Source of the DNA: Pseudomonadota bacterium
GTDB lineage: Bacteria; Pseudomonadota; Alphaproteobacteria; Acetobacterales; Acetobacteraceae
DNA length: 64,000 bases
Assembly: GCA_021815825.1 (NCBI GenBank)
Contig: JAKAZO010000003.1
Coordinates: forward strand, 23,587 to 87,586
Direction of reading: 5' to 3'
Below the pieces are notes generated by a model, which worked only from the letters and a program-made list of their open reading frames with translations, had not been told where the DNA came from and searched no databases. Positions 1 to 8,587 of the stretch are shown piece after piece (the first letter of the stretch is position 1; the number at the start of each line of letters is the position of its first letter). The position numbers and the translations under genes were made by a program.

Positions 1-457
1 CGCCCTGCCGCTGGCTCCCTCTCCGGTCGAGCACCAGGCTGGCCACCCGGCTGGGCAACAACCCAATCGACAAATGGGACGCCAGCCCGCCGCCGCACCG
101 CTCGGCGCGCCGGTTGCCACGGCGATGAATCCAGCCACGAGTGGAGCTACGACGGGAGTGGCGGCACGGCCGGTCGCGGCGGTGGAGCCGGCGCGGGCGA
201 TGGCAGCGCGGCCGGAGCGGCCCACGCAACCCGCCAGTAACGTGGCCGCGCCGCGCTCGAGCCTGTTCGGCATCGTCACCGGCGCGCTGCGGCGTGGCCC
301 GCTCACCGCCCATACCAACCCGGAGATCGCCACCGCGCGTACCGAGCCGCTCTTCGACGACCAGGCGCCCGAAATGGTCCGGGCCGCGGTGCGGCCGGCG
401 GCGAGCGAGGATATCGGACTGGACATCCCTGCCTTCCTCCGCCGTCAATCTTCGTAA
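1..457 (+). CDS. ftsZ: Cell division protein FtsZ, C-terminal part (5' truncated by window edge)
   Basis: Only the last 151 codons are present, in frame from base 2. The GTPase core is outside the window. What remains is the Ala/Pro-rich low-complexity linker and the conserved C-terminal peptide ending DIPAFLRRQSS, the site where FtsZ binds membrane tethers such as FtsA. FtsZ polymerises into the cytokinetic ring at midcell. The following gene is lpxC, the usual order at the end of the alphaproteobacterial division and cell wall cluster, which supports the call. A strong terminator-like hairpin follows the stop codon. Confidence 0.93.
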   Translation, partial: ALPLAPSPVEHQAGHPAGQQPNRQMGRQPAAAPLGAPVATAMNPATSGATTGVAARPVAAVEPARAMAARPERPTQPASNVAAPRSSLFGIVTGALRRGPLTAHTNPEIATARTEPLFDDQAPEMVRAAVRPAASEDIGLDIPAFLRRQSS

Positions 458-498
458 GCACCTCCAAGCTTCCCAAACCCCAAGCTGCGAGGGGGCCG

Positions 499-552
499 GA
501 GCGCGGTTCGTCCTGATGGGCTCATCAGGTTGGACCGCGCTCTTTGTATTTT
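499..552 (+). terminator. Rho-independent terminator after ftsZ
   Basis: A stem of about 19 bp (GAGCGCGGT...CCTGAT pairing with ATCAGG...ACCGCGCTC) closes a 6-nt loop and is followed by the T-rich tract TTTGTATTTT. The stem has two G-U wobbles and one mismatch. The core CCTGAT-6nt-ATCAGG matches the left arm of the dispersed repeats at 4543 and 52493, so the terminator may be built from that element. Apart from this hairpin I see nothing in the 292 bp between ftsZ and lpxC except possible lpxC promoter sequence. Confidence 0.8.
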
Positions 553-749
553 CATTTGAAAACAATCGACTGTGAAGAAATATTCAGCAACAAAGCTTGA
601 CTGGCCGCCATCGGGGAAGCGTCCTAGCTTTGCTGTGGCGGCATTCCGATGCCGCTCCCAGCCGACCGGCGTCACGCCGGGGGCCGGGTCTGGTTCCGGG
701 GACGTGCCATGGTTCGGCACGCGAGAACAGGAAAGCGGCGACGCAGCGC

Positions 750-1772
750 ATGGACGGATTGCCCCCAGCATTCGAATCGCGGACCCTCGAAGCGCGGCTG
801 CTTGACCGCCGTTTCAGCGATGCGGCCGAGCGGCGCAGCACTGCGGCGGTTTTGCGCCAGCGGACGCTGAAGCGCCCGATCGGCTGTGTCGGTGTGGGGC
901 TGCATTCGGGCCGCCGGGTCGAACTGACCATCGCCCCCGCCCCGGCCAATAGCGGCATCGTCTTTCACCGCACGGATCTCGGTCCGGCTCCGGTGGAGAT
1001 CGCCGCCCGGTTCGACCGGGTCGTCGATACACGCCTGTGCACGGTGTTGGCGAGCGGTATCCGTCCGGAGGCGGAGGTAGGCACCGTCGAACATCTGCTG
1101 GCGGCTCTCGCCGGCAGTTTCGTCGACAACGCGGTCATCACCCTCGACGGACCCGAAGTACCAGTGCTTGACGGGTCGGCGGCGCCGTTCCTGTTCCTGC
1201 TGGATTGCGCGGGCATCGTTGAACAGGAGCCGCCTCGGCGCTGGATCGAGATCCTGCGCCCGGTCCGCGTCACCGAAGGCGGAGGGTCCGTGGCGTTGCT
1301 GCCGGCCGCCGCCGATGCGCCGCTGGGCCTGGAGATGGCGATGACGATCGACTTCGCCGCCAGCGCGATCGGGCATCAGAGCCTCGCGTTGCGCCTGAAT
1401 CCGCTGTCGCTGCGCCACGACCTGGCCACGGCGCGCACCTTCACCCTTGCCGCCGAAATCGCCCACCTGCGCGCCACCGGCCGGGCCCTCGGGGGCAGTC
1501 TCGAAAACGCCGTGGTCGTGGACGGTGCCAAGGTGCTCAACCCCGGCGGGCTGCGCATGCCGGACGAGTTCGTCCGCCACAAGCTTCTCGACGCGGTCGG
1601 CGACCTCGCGTTGGCCGGCGCCTCACTGCATGGCCGCTTCGTCGGGCGTTGCTCCGGGCATGCCCTCAACAACCGGCTGCTGCGGGCTCTTTTCGAAGAT
1701 CCCCACGCCTGGCGCGAGATCGGCTCCTCCCAGGCCGTCGTCTCCTCGCGCGCGCTCGTCGCCGCAGCCTGA
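750..1772 (+). CDS. lpxC: UDP-3-O-acyl-N-acetylglucosamine deacetylase LpxC
   Basis: This zinc-dependent cytoplasmic enzyme performs the committed step of lipid A synthesis by deacetylating UDP-3-O-acyl-GlcNAc. The protein is 340 aa, against roughly 300 for the family. The extra length is an N-terminal extension of about 40 residues before the conserved RQRTLKRPIGCVGVGLHSG start of the fold. Zinc ligands are visible as His115 (in VEHLLAAL) and His277 and Asp281 (in HKLLDAVGD). Glu114 and His304 (in GHALNN) match the catalytic residues. The start at 750 was chosen because an AGGAAAG lies upstream; an in-frame ATG at 597 would add an unrelated Arg-rich stretch. A later start nearer residue 35 is possible. 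Confidence 0.95.
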   Translation: MDGLPPAFESRTLEARLLDRRFSDAAERRSTAAVLRQRTLKRPIGCVGVGLHSGRRVELTIAPAPANSGIVFHRTDLGPAPVEIAARFDRVVDTRLCTVLASGIRPEAEVGTVEHLLAALAGSFVDNAVITLDGPEVPVLDGSAAPFLFLLDCAGIVEQEPPRRWIEILRPVRVTEGGGSVALLPAAADAPLGLEMAMTIDFAASAIGHQSLALRLNPLSLRHDLATARTFTLAAEIAHLRATGRALGGSLENAVVVDGAKVLNPGGLRMPDEFVRHKLLDAVGDLALAGASLHGRFVGRCSGHALNNRLLRALFEDPHAWREIGSSQAVVSSRALVAAA

Positions 1773-1840
1773 AAGCTGCGGCTGCGGCGCATCGGTGGTC
1801 TTGCCCTCGGGCAAACGCGCCGCTATACGCCCCCCTCGGC

Positions 1841-1917
1841 CGGAGTGTAGCTCAGCCTGGTAGAGCACAGTGTTCGGGACGCTGGGGCCGGAGGTTCGAA
1901 TCCTCTCACTCCGACCA
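1841..1917 (+). tRNA. tRNA-Pro (anticodon CGG)
   Basis: A 77-nt cloverleaf with acceptor stem CGGAGTG/CACTCCG, D arm GCTCAGCCTGGTAGAGC, anticodon loop TTCGGGA (anticodon CGG, G37), TTCGAAT T loop, A73 and an encoded CCA. The C1-G72 pair is typical of bacterial proline tRNAs. It decodes CCG, a frequent codon at this GC content. The perfect 12-bp palindrome CCGCCGCGGCGG at 1931-1942 lies just downstream and has no T-run. Confidence 0.97.
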
Positions 1918-2003
1918 TTCTCGCGCCCGTCCGCCGCGGCGGGGCCTGGACTTGGCATGGTCGCGCGCCGGGTCCGCCAAGCGCCACCTGGGAGGAACGC
2001 TGA

Positions 2004-2519
2004 ATGGACCTCAAGGATCACATCCGGTCGATCCCTGATTTCCCCAAGCCGGGCATCCTCTTCTACGACATTTCGACGCTGCTGCGGCACGCCGATGCCT
2101 GGCAGGTAGCCATGGGCCGGCTCGCCCGCGTGGTTCGCGCCCACCATCCGGACATGCTCGCCGGCCTCGAAAGCCGCGGCTTTCTGATCGCGGCGCCACT
2201 GGCTCTGAAACTCGGGTGCGGCTTCGTCATGCTGCGCAAACGCGGCAAGCTGCCCGGCAGGACGACGGGGCTCGAGTACGGGCTGGAATACGGCACGGAC
2301 CGCATCGAGATCCAGACCGATGCCGTGGAACGGGGGCAGCGGGTTATCGTGGTCGACGATCTGCTGGCCACCGGCGGGACCATGGCGGCCGGGATCGCGT
2401 TGCTGCGCCAGGTCGGCGCGGTGGTTCCGGCGGCGGCGGCGCTGATCGAACTAACCTTCCTTGGCGGGCGCGAACGGCTGGACGTGCCATTCGAATCGCT
2501 GATCGCGTACGACTCGTGA
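2004..2519 (+). CDS. apt: Adenine phosphoribosyltransferase
   Basis: This cytosolic purine salvage enzyme converts adenine and PRPP to AMP and pyrophosphate. The protein is 171 aa, the normal length. It begins with the family signature [14 protein letters not shown], has ESRGF at about residue 55, and carries the PRPP-binding loop [13 protein letters not shown] at about residues 113-125. GGGAGG sits 8-9 nt before the ATG. It lies 86 bp after tRNA-Pro and may share its transcript. Confidence 0.96.
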   Translation: MDLKDHIRSIPDFPKPGILFYDISTLLRHADAWQVAMGRLARVVRAHHPDMLAGLESRGFLIAAPLALKLGCGFVMLRKRGKLPGRTTGLEYGLEYGTDRIEIQTDAVERGQRVIVVDDLLATGGTMAAGIALLRQVGAVVPAAAALIELTFLGGRERLDVPFESLIAYDS

Positions 2520-2544
2520 GGCAGGTCATGACGCGGCTGGGCTC

Positions 2545-3711
2545 ATGCATTTGCCCGATGCCGTGCGGCCTGCGGCCACGCCGATGAGCGGACCGCCGCG
2601 TGACCGCCTGGATGGGCTGACGCGACGCGCGGGCATCGCTGCCGCGCTGTTCGGAATGGCTGGCCCCCTCGTACCACGCCGGACGCTCGCGCGTTCGAGC
2701 CTCGTGCATCAAGCGCTTGCCGACGGCCCCGCCGAGAGCCCATCCGGCCCGCTGGCCCAGGGCGCGACTATCCTGATCGCGGGGCCGCCGGACGGCACGC
2801 TCGACCGGGTCGCGTCGGCGATTCTGCCGCCCCTCACCCGGGCCTTGCCGCACGGCAGCAAAGTGGACCGCACCAACAGCGGCGGGATCGATGGGGTAAC
2901 CGGGGCCAATCGCTTCGAGGCACGCGCCGCTCCGGATGGGCTCAATGTGCTGATGGCGCCTGGCTCGAGCGCGCTGGCTTGGCTGATCGGCGAACGGCGG
3001 GCGCAATTCGATGTCGGGCACTGGGTACCGGTCATGGCTGGCGCAACCCCCTGTATCATCGCCGGACGGATGCCGGTGGCGTCGCTGGTCCCGGGAGCGC
3101 GGTTCCGAATCGCCGCCGCGTCGGTCGCGGGCCCCGATGTCGCGGCGCTGCTCGGCCTCTACCTGCTCGGGATCGAAACCAGCGTCGTCTTTGGACTGCG
3201 CGGTCGCCAGGCGCGCGAGGCGCTCGAACAGGGCGGCGTCGATCTGGTGTTCGTGCATGGCACGCGGACAAGCGCCCAGCTTGCCGATCTCACGCGGTTC
3301 GGAGCGGCGCCGCTGTTCAGCCTCGGCGCCCCGAGGCCCGACGGTCAACCGGCCCGGGACCCCGCGGCGCCGGAACTGGCGAACCTCATCGAGCTGCATG
3401 AGCGCCTGCACGGCGCGCTGCCGTCAGGCCCACTCTACCAGGCTTGGTGCAGCGCTGCCGCGGCCGCCAGCCTGGCGTTCCTCATGGCGCTGCCGCAGAT
3501 GACGCCGGCGGCGCTGATCGCCCTGTGGCGGGAAGCAGCAGCCGCAGCGGTGCGCTCACCCGACGCCGCGGCTCTTGTCGAGCTGGCTGACGTGCATCCG
3601 ATGGCAGCACCTGCCGCCATCACCCGGGTCAGCGGTCTCGCCGCGCCGCCCGAATCGGCGCTGGCGCTGCGCCAATGGCTGGCAGGCCGCTTCGACTGGC
3701 ACCCGAGCTGA
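2545..3711 (+). CDS. Bug/TctC-like periplasmic solute-binding protein (putative)
   Basis: A 388-aa exported protein. The N-terminus has a twin-arginine-like segment (TRRAGIAAALFGMAG) followed by a mature domain whose beginning (ILIAGPPDGTLDRVASAILPPL, then a GGIDGVTGANRF segment) resembles the tripartite tricarboxylate receptor fold: a beta strand and pocket loop, then a 'rooted' helix. Residue conservation is weak, so the family call is tentative. The start may instead be the ATG at 2584; neither has a clear ribosome-binding site. No TctA/TctB membrane partners are near, as is common for orphan Bug proteins. It follows apt by 25 bp and may be co-transcribed. The substrate is unknown. Confidence 0.55.
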   Translation: MHLPDAVRPAATPMSGPPRDRLDGLTRRAGIAAALFGMAGPLVPRRTLARSSLVHQALADGPAESPSGPLAQGATILIAGPPDGTLDRVASAILPPLTRALPHGSKVDRTNSGGIDGVTGANRFEARAAPDGLNVLMAPGSSALAWLIGERRAQFDVGHWVPVMAGATPCIIAGRMPVASLVPGARFRIAAASVAGPDVAALLGLYLLGIETSVVFGLRGRQAREALEQGGVDLVFVHGTRTSAQLADLTRFGAAPLFSLGAPRPDGQPARDPAAPELANLIELHERLHGALPSGPLYQAWCSAAAAASLAFLMALPQMTPAALIALWREAAAAAVRSPDAAALVELADVHPMAAPAAITRVSGLAAPPESALALRQWLAGRFDWHPS

Positions 3712-3750
3712 GATCAATCGAGCGACCGACCTCAGCACGGCTCCGCGGGC

Positions 3751-4521
3751 CTATTTCGGCGGCTGCACCGTGATCCCGTAATGGCCGTAGATGCGCGCGA
3801 TCGTCCCGTCCGCGGCAAGTCGCGCCAGGGCGTCATCGATCGCGCGATGCAAATCGGCATCCGGCTGGCGCATGCCGACGGCGGCATTCCACGCCAAGGA
3901 CGGCTCCGCCTCATCGAAGCCAAGCAGTTCGATCGGGCTGCTGGGGTGCGTCCCGTTATAGTAGCTCGCCGAGATGTAGTTGACGGTCACGGCATCGACC
4001 TCACCCTTGGCCAGGGAATCGAGGCTATCGTCCTCGAAGGCGAAGGTGGAGATGCCGACATGGTGGCGGCCGAGAACCATTGCCGCGTATGAACCCACCA
4101 GGACGCCGACCTTGTTCTGCGAGCTCAGGTCCTGCCAGCCTTTGATCGGGCTGCCGCGCCGGACGGCCAGCACGACGCCGGTATGATAATAGGGCCGAGA
4201 CAGTTCGAGCCGGCTCTTCGACTGCACTTCCGGAACGTCGATTGCGTCCATGATGATATCGCAGTCGGCGCGGTAGCGATGGACGCCGCCGACGATCCAT
4301 TCGGGGTTCAGCGACACGCCGAGCGCCTTGGCGAGTTCACCGGCGAGCTCGAGCTGGAAGCCGTGCAGCCCATCCTTGCGACTGGAATAGGGCAACGCAT
4401 TGGGATGCGCGCAGACCCCGAGTGTGCCCCGATCCTTGATCGACTCGAGCGAGCGCGCATCGCCCGCGCCCGGATGCAGGACCAGCGCCGCCAACAGAAC
4501 CGTCAAGAACGCACTCTTCAT
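3751..4521 (-). CDS. Periplasmic substrate-binding protein, XoxJ-like
   Basis: A 256-aa exported protein with a cleavable signal (MKSAFLTVLLAALVLHPGAG) and a type II periplasmic binding fold: LGVCAHPNALPYSS, then GFQLELAGELAKALG and GVLVGSYAAMVLG. It lies third in a set with a PQQ alcohol dehydrogenase (5206-6957) and a cytochrome c (4789-5127). That position matches xoxJ, which is thought to help mature or interact with XoxF-type dehydrogenases rather than import a nutrient. The start at 4521 has AGGAGGG 7-8 nt upstream; an ATG at 4527 would be too close to it. A 267-bp gap containing a palindromic repeat separates it from the cytochrome gene. An ordinary ABC transporter binding protein is possible, but no permease is near. 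Confidence 0.75.
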   Translation of the reverse strand: MKSAFLTVLLAALVLHPGAGDARSLESIKDRGTLGVCAHPNALPYSSRKDGLHGFQLELAGELAKALGVSLNPEWIVGGVHRYRADCDIIMDAIDVPEVQSKSRLELSRPYYHTGVVLAVRRGSPIKGWQDLSSQNKVGVLVGSYAAMVLGRHHVGISTFAFEDDSLDSLAKGEVDAVTVNYISASYYNGTHPSSPIELLGFDEAEPSLAWNAAVGMRQPDADLHRAIDDALARLAADGTIARIYGHYGITVQPPK

Positions 4522-4542
4522 CGCCATCCCTCCTGCGAGCAC

Positions 4543-4666
4543 GGCCCGGCCTGATGGAATGATCAGGTCGGGGACCCGTGCTCTAGAACCATATGAGTCT
4601 AGAGCAACGTCTCTCCAGTCTGCCCGAGCCGGAACGACTCAATCAGACCGGAGGTTGCTGTAGAGC
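4543..4666 (+). repeat. Dispersed palindromic repeat, copy A
   Basis: The left arm is a hairpin (CCTGAT-6nt-ATCAGG inside GCACGG...CCGTGC). The right part, 4599-4663, is a longer imperfect hairpin: CTAGAGCAAC...GTTGCTGTAG outside, CTCCAGTCTG/CAGACCGGAG inside, and a GAGCCGGAACGACTC core. Homologous copies occur at 25056, 52493, 58440 and (reverse) 61325. It occupies the gap between the cytochrome c and XoxJ-like genes. No open reading frame of note lies in it. Confidence 0.8.
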
Positions 4667-4788
4667 GTGATCCAAGCCCGAATACGCGCGGACCGCGCTC
4701 TAACCCGTTGTCTGTTCGAGCACCTGTATCCTACCAGCCGAGCCCGTCTGATCGGATGTCGCTCTCGCCGCCGACAGGTGGTGGCGAA

Positions 4789-5127
4789 TCACTTGGATGG
4801 CAAGGAGCGGATGTAATGCAGGATGTTCTGTATCTGCGCATCGTCGAACACCTTGCCCCAGGCCGGCATGGCGCCCGCCTTGCCGTTCTTGATCCGATTG
4901 ATGATGAACGCATCATCGCGCGCCGTGCCGGCGAGTTTCGGTCCCTTGCCGGCCTCGCGGCCGCCGTCGCTGTGGCACCAGCCACAGGAGGTGGCGAACA
5001 GGATTTCCCCGTTCTTGGTGGGGTCGCTGGGAGGCGCCGCTCCGGTCTCGGCCCGGGCCGGCAGCGCGGCAGCGGCAAACAGCAAGGCGAGCAAGGCGGC
5101 ACGGGAAAACAGGATCATGTCTGCCAT
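4789..5127 (-). CDS. Class I c-type cytochrome, XoxG-like electron acceptor
   Basis: A 112-aa secreted monohaem cytochrome c. It has a signal peptide (MILFSRAALLALLFAAAALP ending in ARA), one haem motif CGWCH and a likely axial Met in MPAWG near the C-terminus. It lies 78 bp downstream of the PQQ dehydrogenase gene on the same strand, so it is the likely physiological electron acceptor in the periplasm. It is shorter than typical XoxG (about 150-190 aa). The start at 5127 gives a standard signal peptide; an ATG two codons later (5121) is also possible. An upstream ATG would add 21 unrelated residues. Confidence 0.88.
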   Translation of the reverse strand: MADMILFSRAALLALLFAAAALPARAETGAAPPSDPTKNGEILFATSCGWCHSDGGREAGKGPKLAGTARDDAFIINRIKNGKAGAMPAWGKVFDDAQIQNILHYIRSLPSK

Positions 5128-5205
5128 CGCAACGGTCTCAGAAAGCTCCAAAAGCAAAGGGGAGCGGAGCCGAAGCTCCGCTCCCCCCATTCCAACAGTT
5201 CAGAC

Positions 5206-6957
5206 TTACTTCGTCGCCATCTTGTCGGAGCCAAGGCCGAACACGACGAGTGCACCGGCATCGCGCGGCATGCTCTTCCACGGCTCGCCGAACATCGAGC
5301 CGTAATCGTCGCCGACGAGCCCGCCGAAGCCGGCCTCGACCGCGATATACTGCTTGCCGTGCGCCATGTAGCTGATGATGCCGCCGTTATGGCCGACGCC
5401 ATCGTTGTGCGACCACAGTTCCTTGCCGGTCTCGGCGTCGTAGGCATGGATGATACCAGCCGCGTCAGGCAGGAACACCAGGTTGCCGGCCGTCGAGAGC
5501 ACGCTGGCCGTGGGCGGTGCGTTGTACTTGACTTCCCACTTCAGCTTGCCGGTGATCGGATCGCGCGCGTCCAGATGGCCATAGATCTGCCCGCTGGGCG
5601 GCTGTGCCATCTTGAAGTTCGCGCCGATGTTGAGCTGCACCTGCGGCTCGGTGATCGGCGTCGTCTTCACCACCTCGAGGGTGATGCACCACTCGTTGCC
5701 GACCTTGTACCAGAGGCCCGACTTCGGGCTGTAGGAGCCCGAGTTCCAGCTCACGCCGCCGTTGATCGCGGGGCAGAGCGGCTCCTGCTGCGGACCGGCA
5801 GAGAAATCCCGCCGCCCGATCAGCTCGCCCGTCTTCGGGTCGATACCCTTGACGAAATTATAGTTGTGAACGATCGGCCAGACATTCTCGACCTTGGCAT
5901 TTGCGCGGTCGTAAACAAAAATGAAGCCACTCTTGTTGACGTGCACCATGTACTTCTTGCCGCCCCGGTCGATCATCATGAATTCGCCGAGAGCGCTGTC
6001 GAAGTCCCAGTTGTCGTGCGGAAGTTCCTGATGATAGAACTTCAGCTTGCCGGTGTCCGGATCGAGGGCGAGAACCGAGGTGGTATAGAGATTGTCGCCC
6101 GGACGCGCGCCCTGCGTCTTGATGTCCGCGCCCGCCCAGTCATACAGCGGATCCGGGTTCGCCGTGCCCCACCACACGGTGTTGGTCTCGGCGTCATAGG
6201 TGCCCGGCATCCAGCCGCCACCGCCGCCGATCCGCCAGGTATCGTTGCCCCAGGACTTCTTCGCTTCCTCGGTGCCGGCGGTCGTGCTGAACGACCAGAT
6301 CTGCTTGCCGGTCGCGGCATCGACGCCAAAGATGGTGCCCTGAACCGGCCACTCGCCACCCTGGCTGCCGATGATCACCTTGCCGCGCACGAACAGCGGC
6401 GCGCCAGTGAAGCCAACGGTCAGCTTCTGGCTGTCGACCAGCTTGGTGTCCCAGGCAGCCTGGCCGGTCTTCATGTCGAGCGCGATCAGGCGGCCATCGA
6501 CGGTGCCGACATAGACGTGACCGTCGCCAATGGCGATGCCGCGATTGTACGGCGAGTGCGTCTGACGGGCGATCAGGTCTTCGTCGAGCTTCGGAATGTA
6601 GCTCCACAGAACCTTGCCCGAAGCGCCATCGATGGCGAAGACGCGGCTGAACGACGAGGAGTAGTAGACCACCCCGTCCACGGCCAGGGGCATCGACTGC
6701 ATGCCGCGCGTGGTGCGGCCGGGGAAGTGCATCCAGGCCACTTCCAGGTTCTTCACAGTCTTGGTGTTGATCTGGTCGAGACCGCTGTAGTCATAGCCCT
6801 TGTAGGAGCTGTGATAGGTCAGCCAGTCCTTCGAGTCATGGTCGGCTGCTTCCAGCCGCTTGGCGTCAACCGCCTGCGCCATGCTCGCGACCGAACCCAG
6901 CATCGTTCCGGCGACCAGCGCCGCCGAGAAAGCGATGAATCTGGACTTCACCCGCAT
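5206..6957 (-). CDS. PQQ-dependent alcohol dehydrogenase, XoxF-like (probable lanthanide type)
   Basis: A 583-aa periplasmic quinoprotein of the methanol/ethanol dehydrogenase family: signal peptide, then an eight-bladed propeller with repeated tryptophan-docking motifs (ATGKQIWSF, DPITGKLKWEV, AETGKELWSH). The catalytic base is Asp318 in NWDFDS. Asp320, two residues on, matches the extra Asp that coordinates lanthanides in XoxF/ExaF; the calcium enzyme MxaF has Ala there. Glu202 and Asn267 match the other metal ligands. The adjacent Cys-Cys pair that normally faces PQQ is absent; the corresponding segment reads RQTHSPYNRG (Q132-G140). The start at 6957 has GGAGGAAG 5-6 nt upstream. It leads a set with a cytochrome c and a XoxJ-like protein. 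No MxaI-like small subunit is seen. The substrate, methanol or another alcohol, cannot be told from sequence. Confidence 0.92.
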   Translation of the reverse strand: MRVKSRFIAFSAALVAGTMLGSVASMAQAVDAKRLEAADHDSKDWLTYHSSYKGYDYSGLDQINTKTVKNLEVAWMHFPGRTTRGMQSMPLAVDGVVYYSSSFSRVFAIDGASGKVLWSYIPKLDEDLIARQTHSPYNRGIAIGDGHVYVGTVDGRLIALDMKTGQAAWDTKLVDSQKLTVGFTGAPLFVRGKVIIGSQGGEWPVQGTIFGVDAATGKQIWSFSTTAGTEEAKKSWGNDTWRIGGGGGWMPGTYDAETNTVWWGTANPDPLYDWAGADIKTQGARPGDNLYTTSVLALDPDTGKLKFYHQELPHDNWDFDSALGEFMMIDRGGKKYMVHVNKSGFIFVYDRANAKVENVWPIVHNYNFVKGIDPKTGELIGRRDFSAGPQQEPLCPAINGGVSWNSGSYSPKSGLWYKVGNEWCITLEVVKTTPITEPQVQLNIGANFKMAQPPSGQIYGHLDARDPITGKLKWEVKYNAPPTASVLSTAGNLVFLPDAAGIIHAYDAETGKELWSHNDGVGHNGGIISYMAHGKQYIAVEAGFGGLVGDDYGSMFGEPWKSMPRDAGALVVFGLGSDKMATK

Positions 6958-7450
6958 GCGTCTTCCTCCATTCCGGCCCGGAACCATTCCCAGGCACCGT
7001 TTCCTCAACCACCCCACCCTGCGCAGGGTCCACACGAGCACGACCGGCCAACAGCCAGAAATCGCGCGCCCGCGAGTCACTGCAGGTCTCTGGGCCTCAC
7101 CGAGTTGTCACCGGAACAGCCGTGCCCCTCTCCGCGGTGCCATGGGAGCAATCAAACCCCAGCACAATCCCGAGCACGTGCAAACCGTTTCCCCCTCGAT
7201 CGATGGCATTTCTCTAACCCGGCAGTGAATTCGAGGCAATAGCCGCGTGCTTCCAACGACGCTTCGGCCGTTGGCCTTGCCTCTGGGCGGGACCAGCCGC
7301 GCCCAAAACCCAGTCGGCCCGCGTCTTCACCACCACCGCTGGCAAAGGTTCGTCTGTCGGTCTTGTCACGGGGACGGACCCGATCGCTCTTGGCGCCCCC
7401 GGCAGCATTGCAAATGCCCGGCGCCGATCCCGCAAAACATAAAGAGGAAT
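6958..7450. other. Intergenic region between the PQQ dehydrogenase and tRNA-His
   Basis: These 493 bp hold no convincing gene. The part next to 6957 must contain the promoter of the minus-strand dehydrogenase set. A 6-bp inverted repeat, CCAACG...CGTTGG, at 7253-7274 could be a weak hairpin. Short open frames here on either strand lack a ribosome-binding site and look like high-GC noise. Confidence 0.5.
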
Positions 7451-7527
7451 TGGGGCGAGCGATGGGATTCGAACCCACGACATCCAAGACCACAACCTGG
7501 CGCTCTACCAACTGAGCTACGCCCGCC
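7451..7527 (-). tRNA. tRNA-His (anticodon GTG)
   Basis: A cloverleaf with acceptor GCGGGCG/CGCTCGC (one G-U pair), anticodon loop TTGTGGT (GTG) and T loop TTCGAAT. An extra 5' G opposite C73 forms the G-1:C73 pair that identifies histidine tRNAs. The 3' CCA is encoded. Confidence 0.97.
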
Positions 7528-7567
7528 GCCCGATGGACATGGTGTTAGGACGATCCCCGCGGCGCCG

Positions 7568-8587
7568 TCAACGTCTCGCCGCGACATCCGCAAGGAAGCG
7601 CCGCCACTGTGCCAGCACCGGGGCGGCCGCGAATTCGGCGGCGAAGCGTGCCCGCCCCGCCGCGGCCATGCGCCGGGCCAGGGTGACGTCGTCAAGCACC
7701 GAGCGGATCGCCTCGGCCAGAGCGGCGGCGTCCTCGCGTGGGCAGACGAGGCCATCGATTCCCGGGCGAATCAGTTCCCGCGGCCCGTCGGCATCGGCCG
7801 CCACCACCGCGCACCCAGCCGACCACGCCTCCAGCACCACATTTCCGAGCGGCTCCACGCGCGAGGAGCAGACGAAGACGTCCGCCGCCTTGAGCAGCGC
7901 TCCGACATCCTGGCGCCAACCGACGAAATGGACCCGCCCGGCGACGCCTTCCGCACGAGCGATCGCCGCCAGCGCCTCCCCCTCCGGCCCGGCGCCCGCG
8001 ATCACCAATCGCGCCCGCGGAACCAGGGCCAGGGCACGGATCAGCACGTCGAACGCCTTGTCGCGATGTAACCGCCCAAGCGCGAGCAGCGCCGGCTCGC
8101 CATGCGCGAACGCCTCGGCCGGGGCTGTCGCGGCGAAGTCGGTGACGAAATTCGGCAGATGGTGCGTTCGCTCCGCCGGCCAACCGTTCGCCCGCAGCCA
8201 GGCGACGATCCCCTCCGTGTTACCGACCAGGTGGTCCGCGTGGCGGTAATATTTCATCGGGTAGTAGCCGCCGAGCCGGGCGACATGGACGAATTTGCCG
8301 CGCGGCATGTGCCAGGTGGCACGGCTCATCCAGCTCACCGCGACGTCGGGCGCGAAGGCGCGCAGGAGCCTTCCCAGCCGTGGACGGGTCATGACATCGA
8401 GCCGGCCGCCAAAGGCCAGGCTCTCGGGCGCGAGACCGGCCTCGCGCAGTCGCGCCGCGCGCGCCGGCTCGGTTCGGATCACCGGCAACACGGTCTCGCC
8501 CGCCTGGTGCAGTGCGATGCTCAGGCGCTCGAAGAAGAGCTCGGCACCGCCGGACGGCGCGCCGGCCATCACCTGGGCGATCCTCAT
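7568..8587 (-). CDS. Glycosyltransferase family 4 (GT-B fold)
   Basis: A 339-aa cytoplasmic or membrane-associated sugar transferase. The N-terminal domain starts MRIAQVMAGAPSGGAELFFE, with the Gly-rich acceptor loop. The C-terminal nucleotide-sugar domain has LLALGRLHRDKAFDVLIRAL, VIAGAGPEGE and the donor-binding SSRVEPLGNVVLEAWSAG with the expected Glu. Its ATG overlaps the stop of the upstream heptosyltransferase-like gene in an ATGA, so the two are translationally coupled and probably act on the same glycan, most likely lipopolysaccharide core. The donor sugar is not known. Confidence 0.88.
   Translation of the reverse strand: MRIAQVMAGAPSGGAELFFERLSIALHQAGETVLPVIRTEPARAARLREAGLAPESLAFGGRLDVMTRPRLGRLLRAFAPDVAVSWMSRATWHMPRGKFVHVARLGGYYPMKYYRHADHLVGNTEGIVAWLRANGWPAERTHHLPNFVTDFAATAPAEAFAHGEPALLALGRLHRDKAFDVLIRALALVPRARLVIAGAGPEGEALAAIARAEGVAGRVHFVGWRQDVGALLKAADVFVCSSRVEPLGNVVLEAWSAGCAVVAADADGPRELIRPGIDGLVCPREDAAALAEAIRSVLDDVTLARRMAAAGRARFAAEFAAAPVLAQWRRFLADVAARR

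Noticed and set aside
1931..1942. Terminator after tRNA-Pro
   Set aside because: The palindrome CCGCCGCGGCGG has no loop or T-run and may just reflect GC content; not listed as a feature.
4708..7242. An 844-codon open frame on the plus strand
   Set aside because: It is antisense to the cytochrome c and PQQ dehydrogenase genes, with no recognisable domain or ribosome-binding site.
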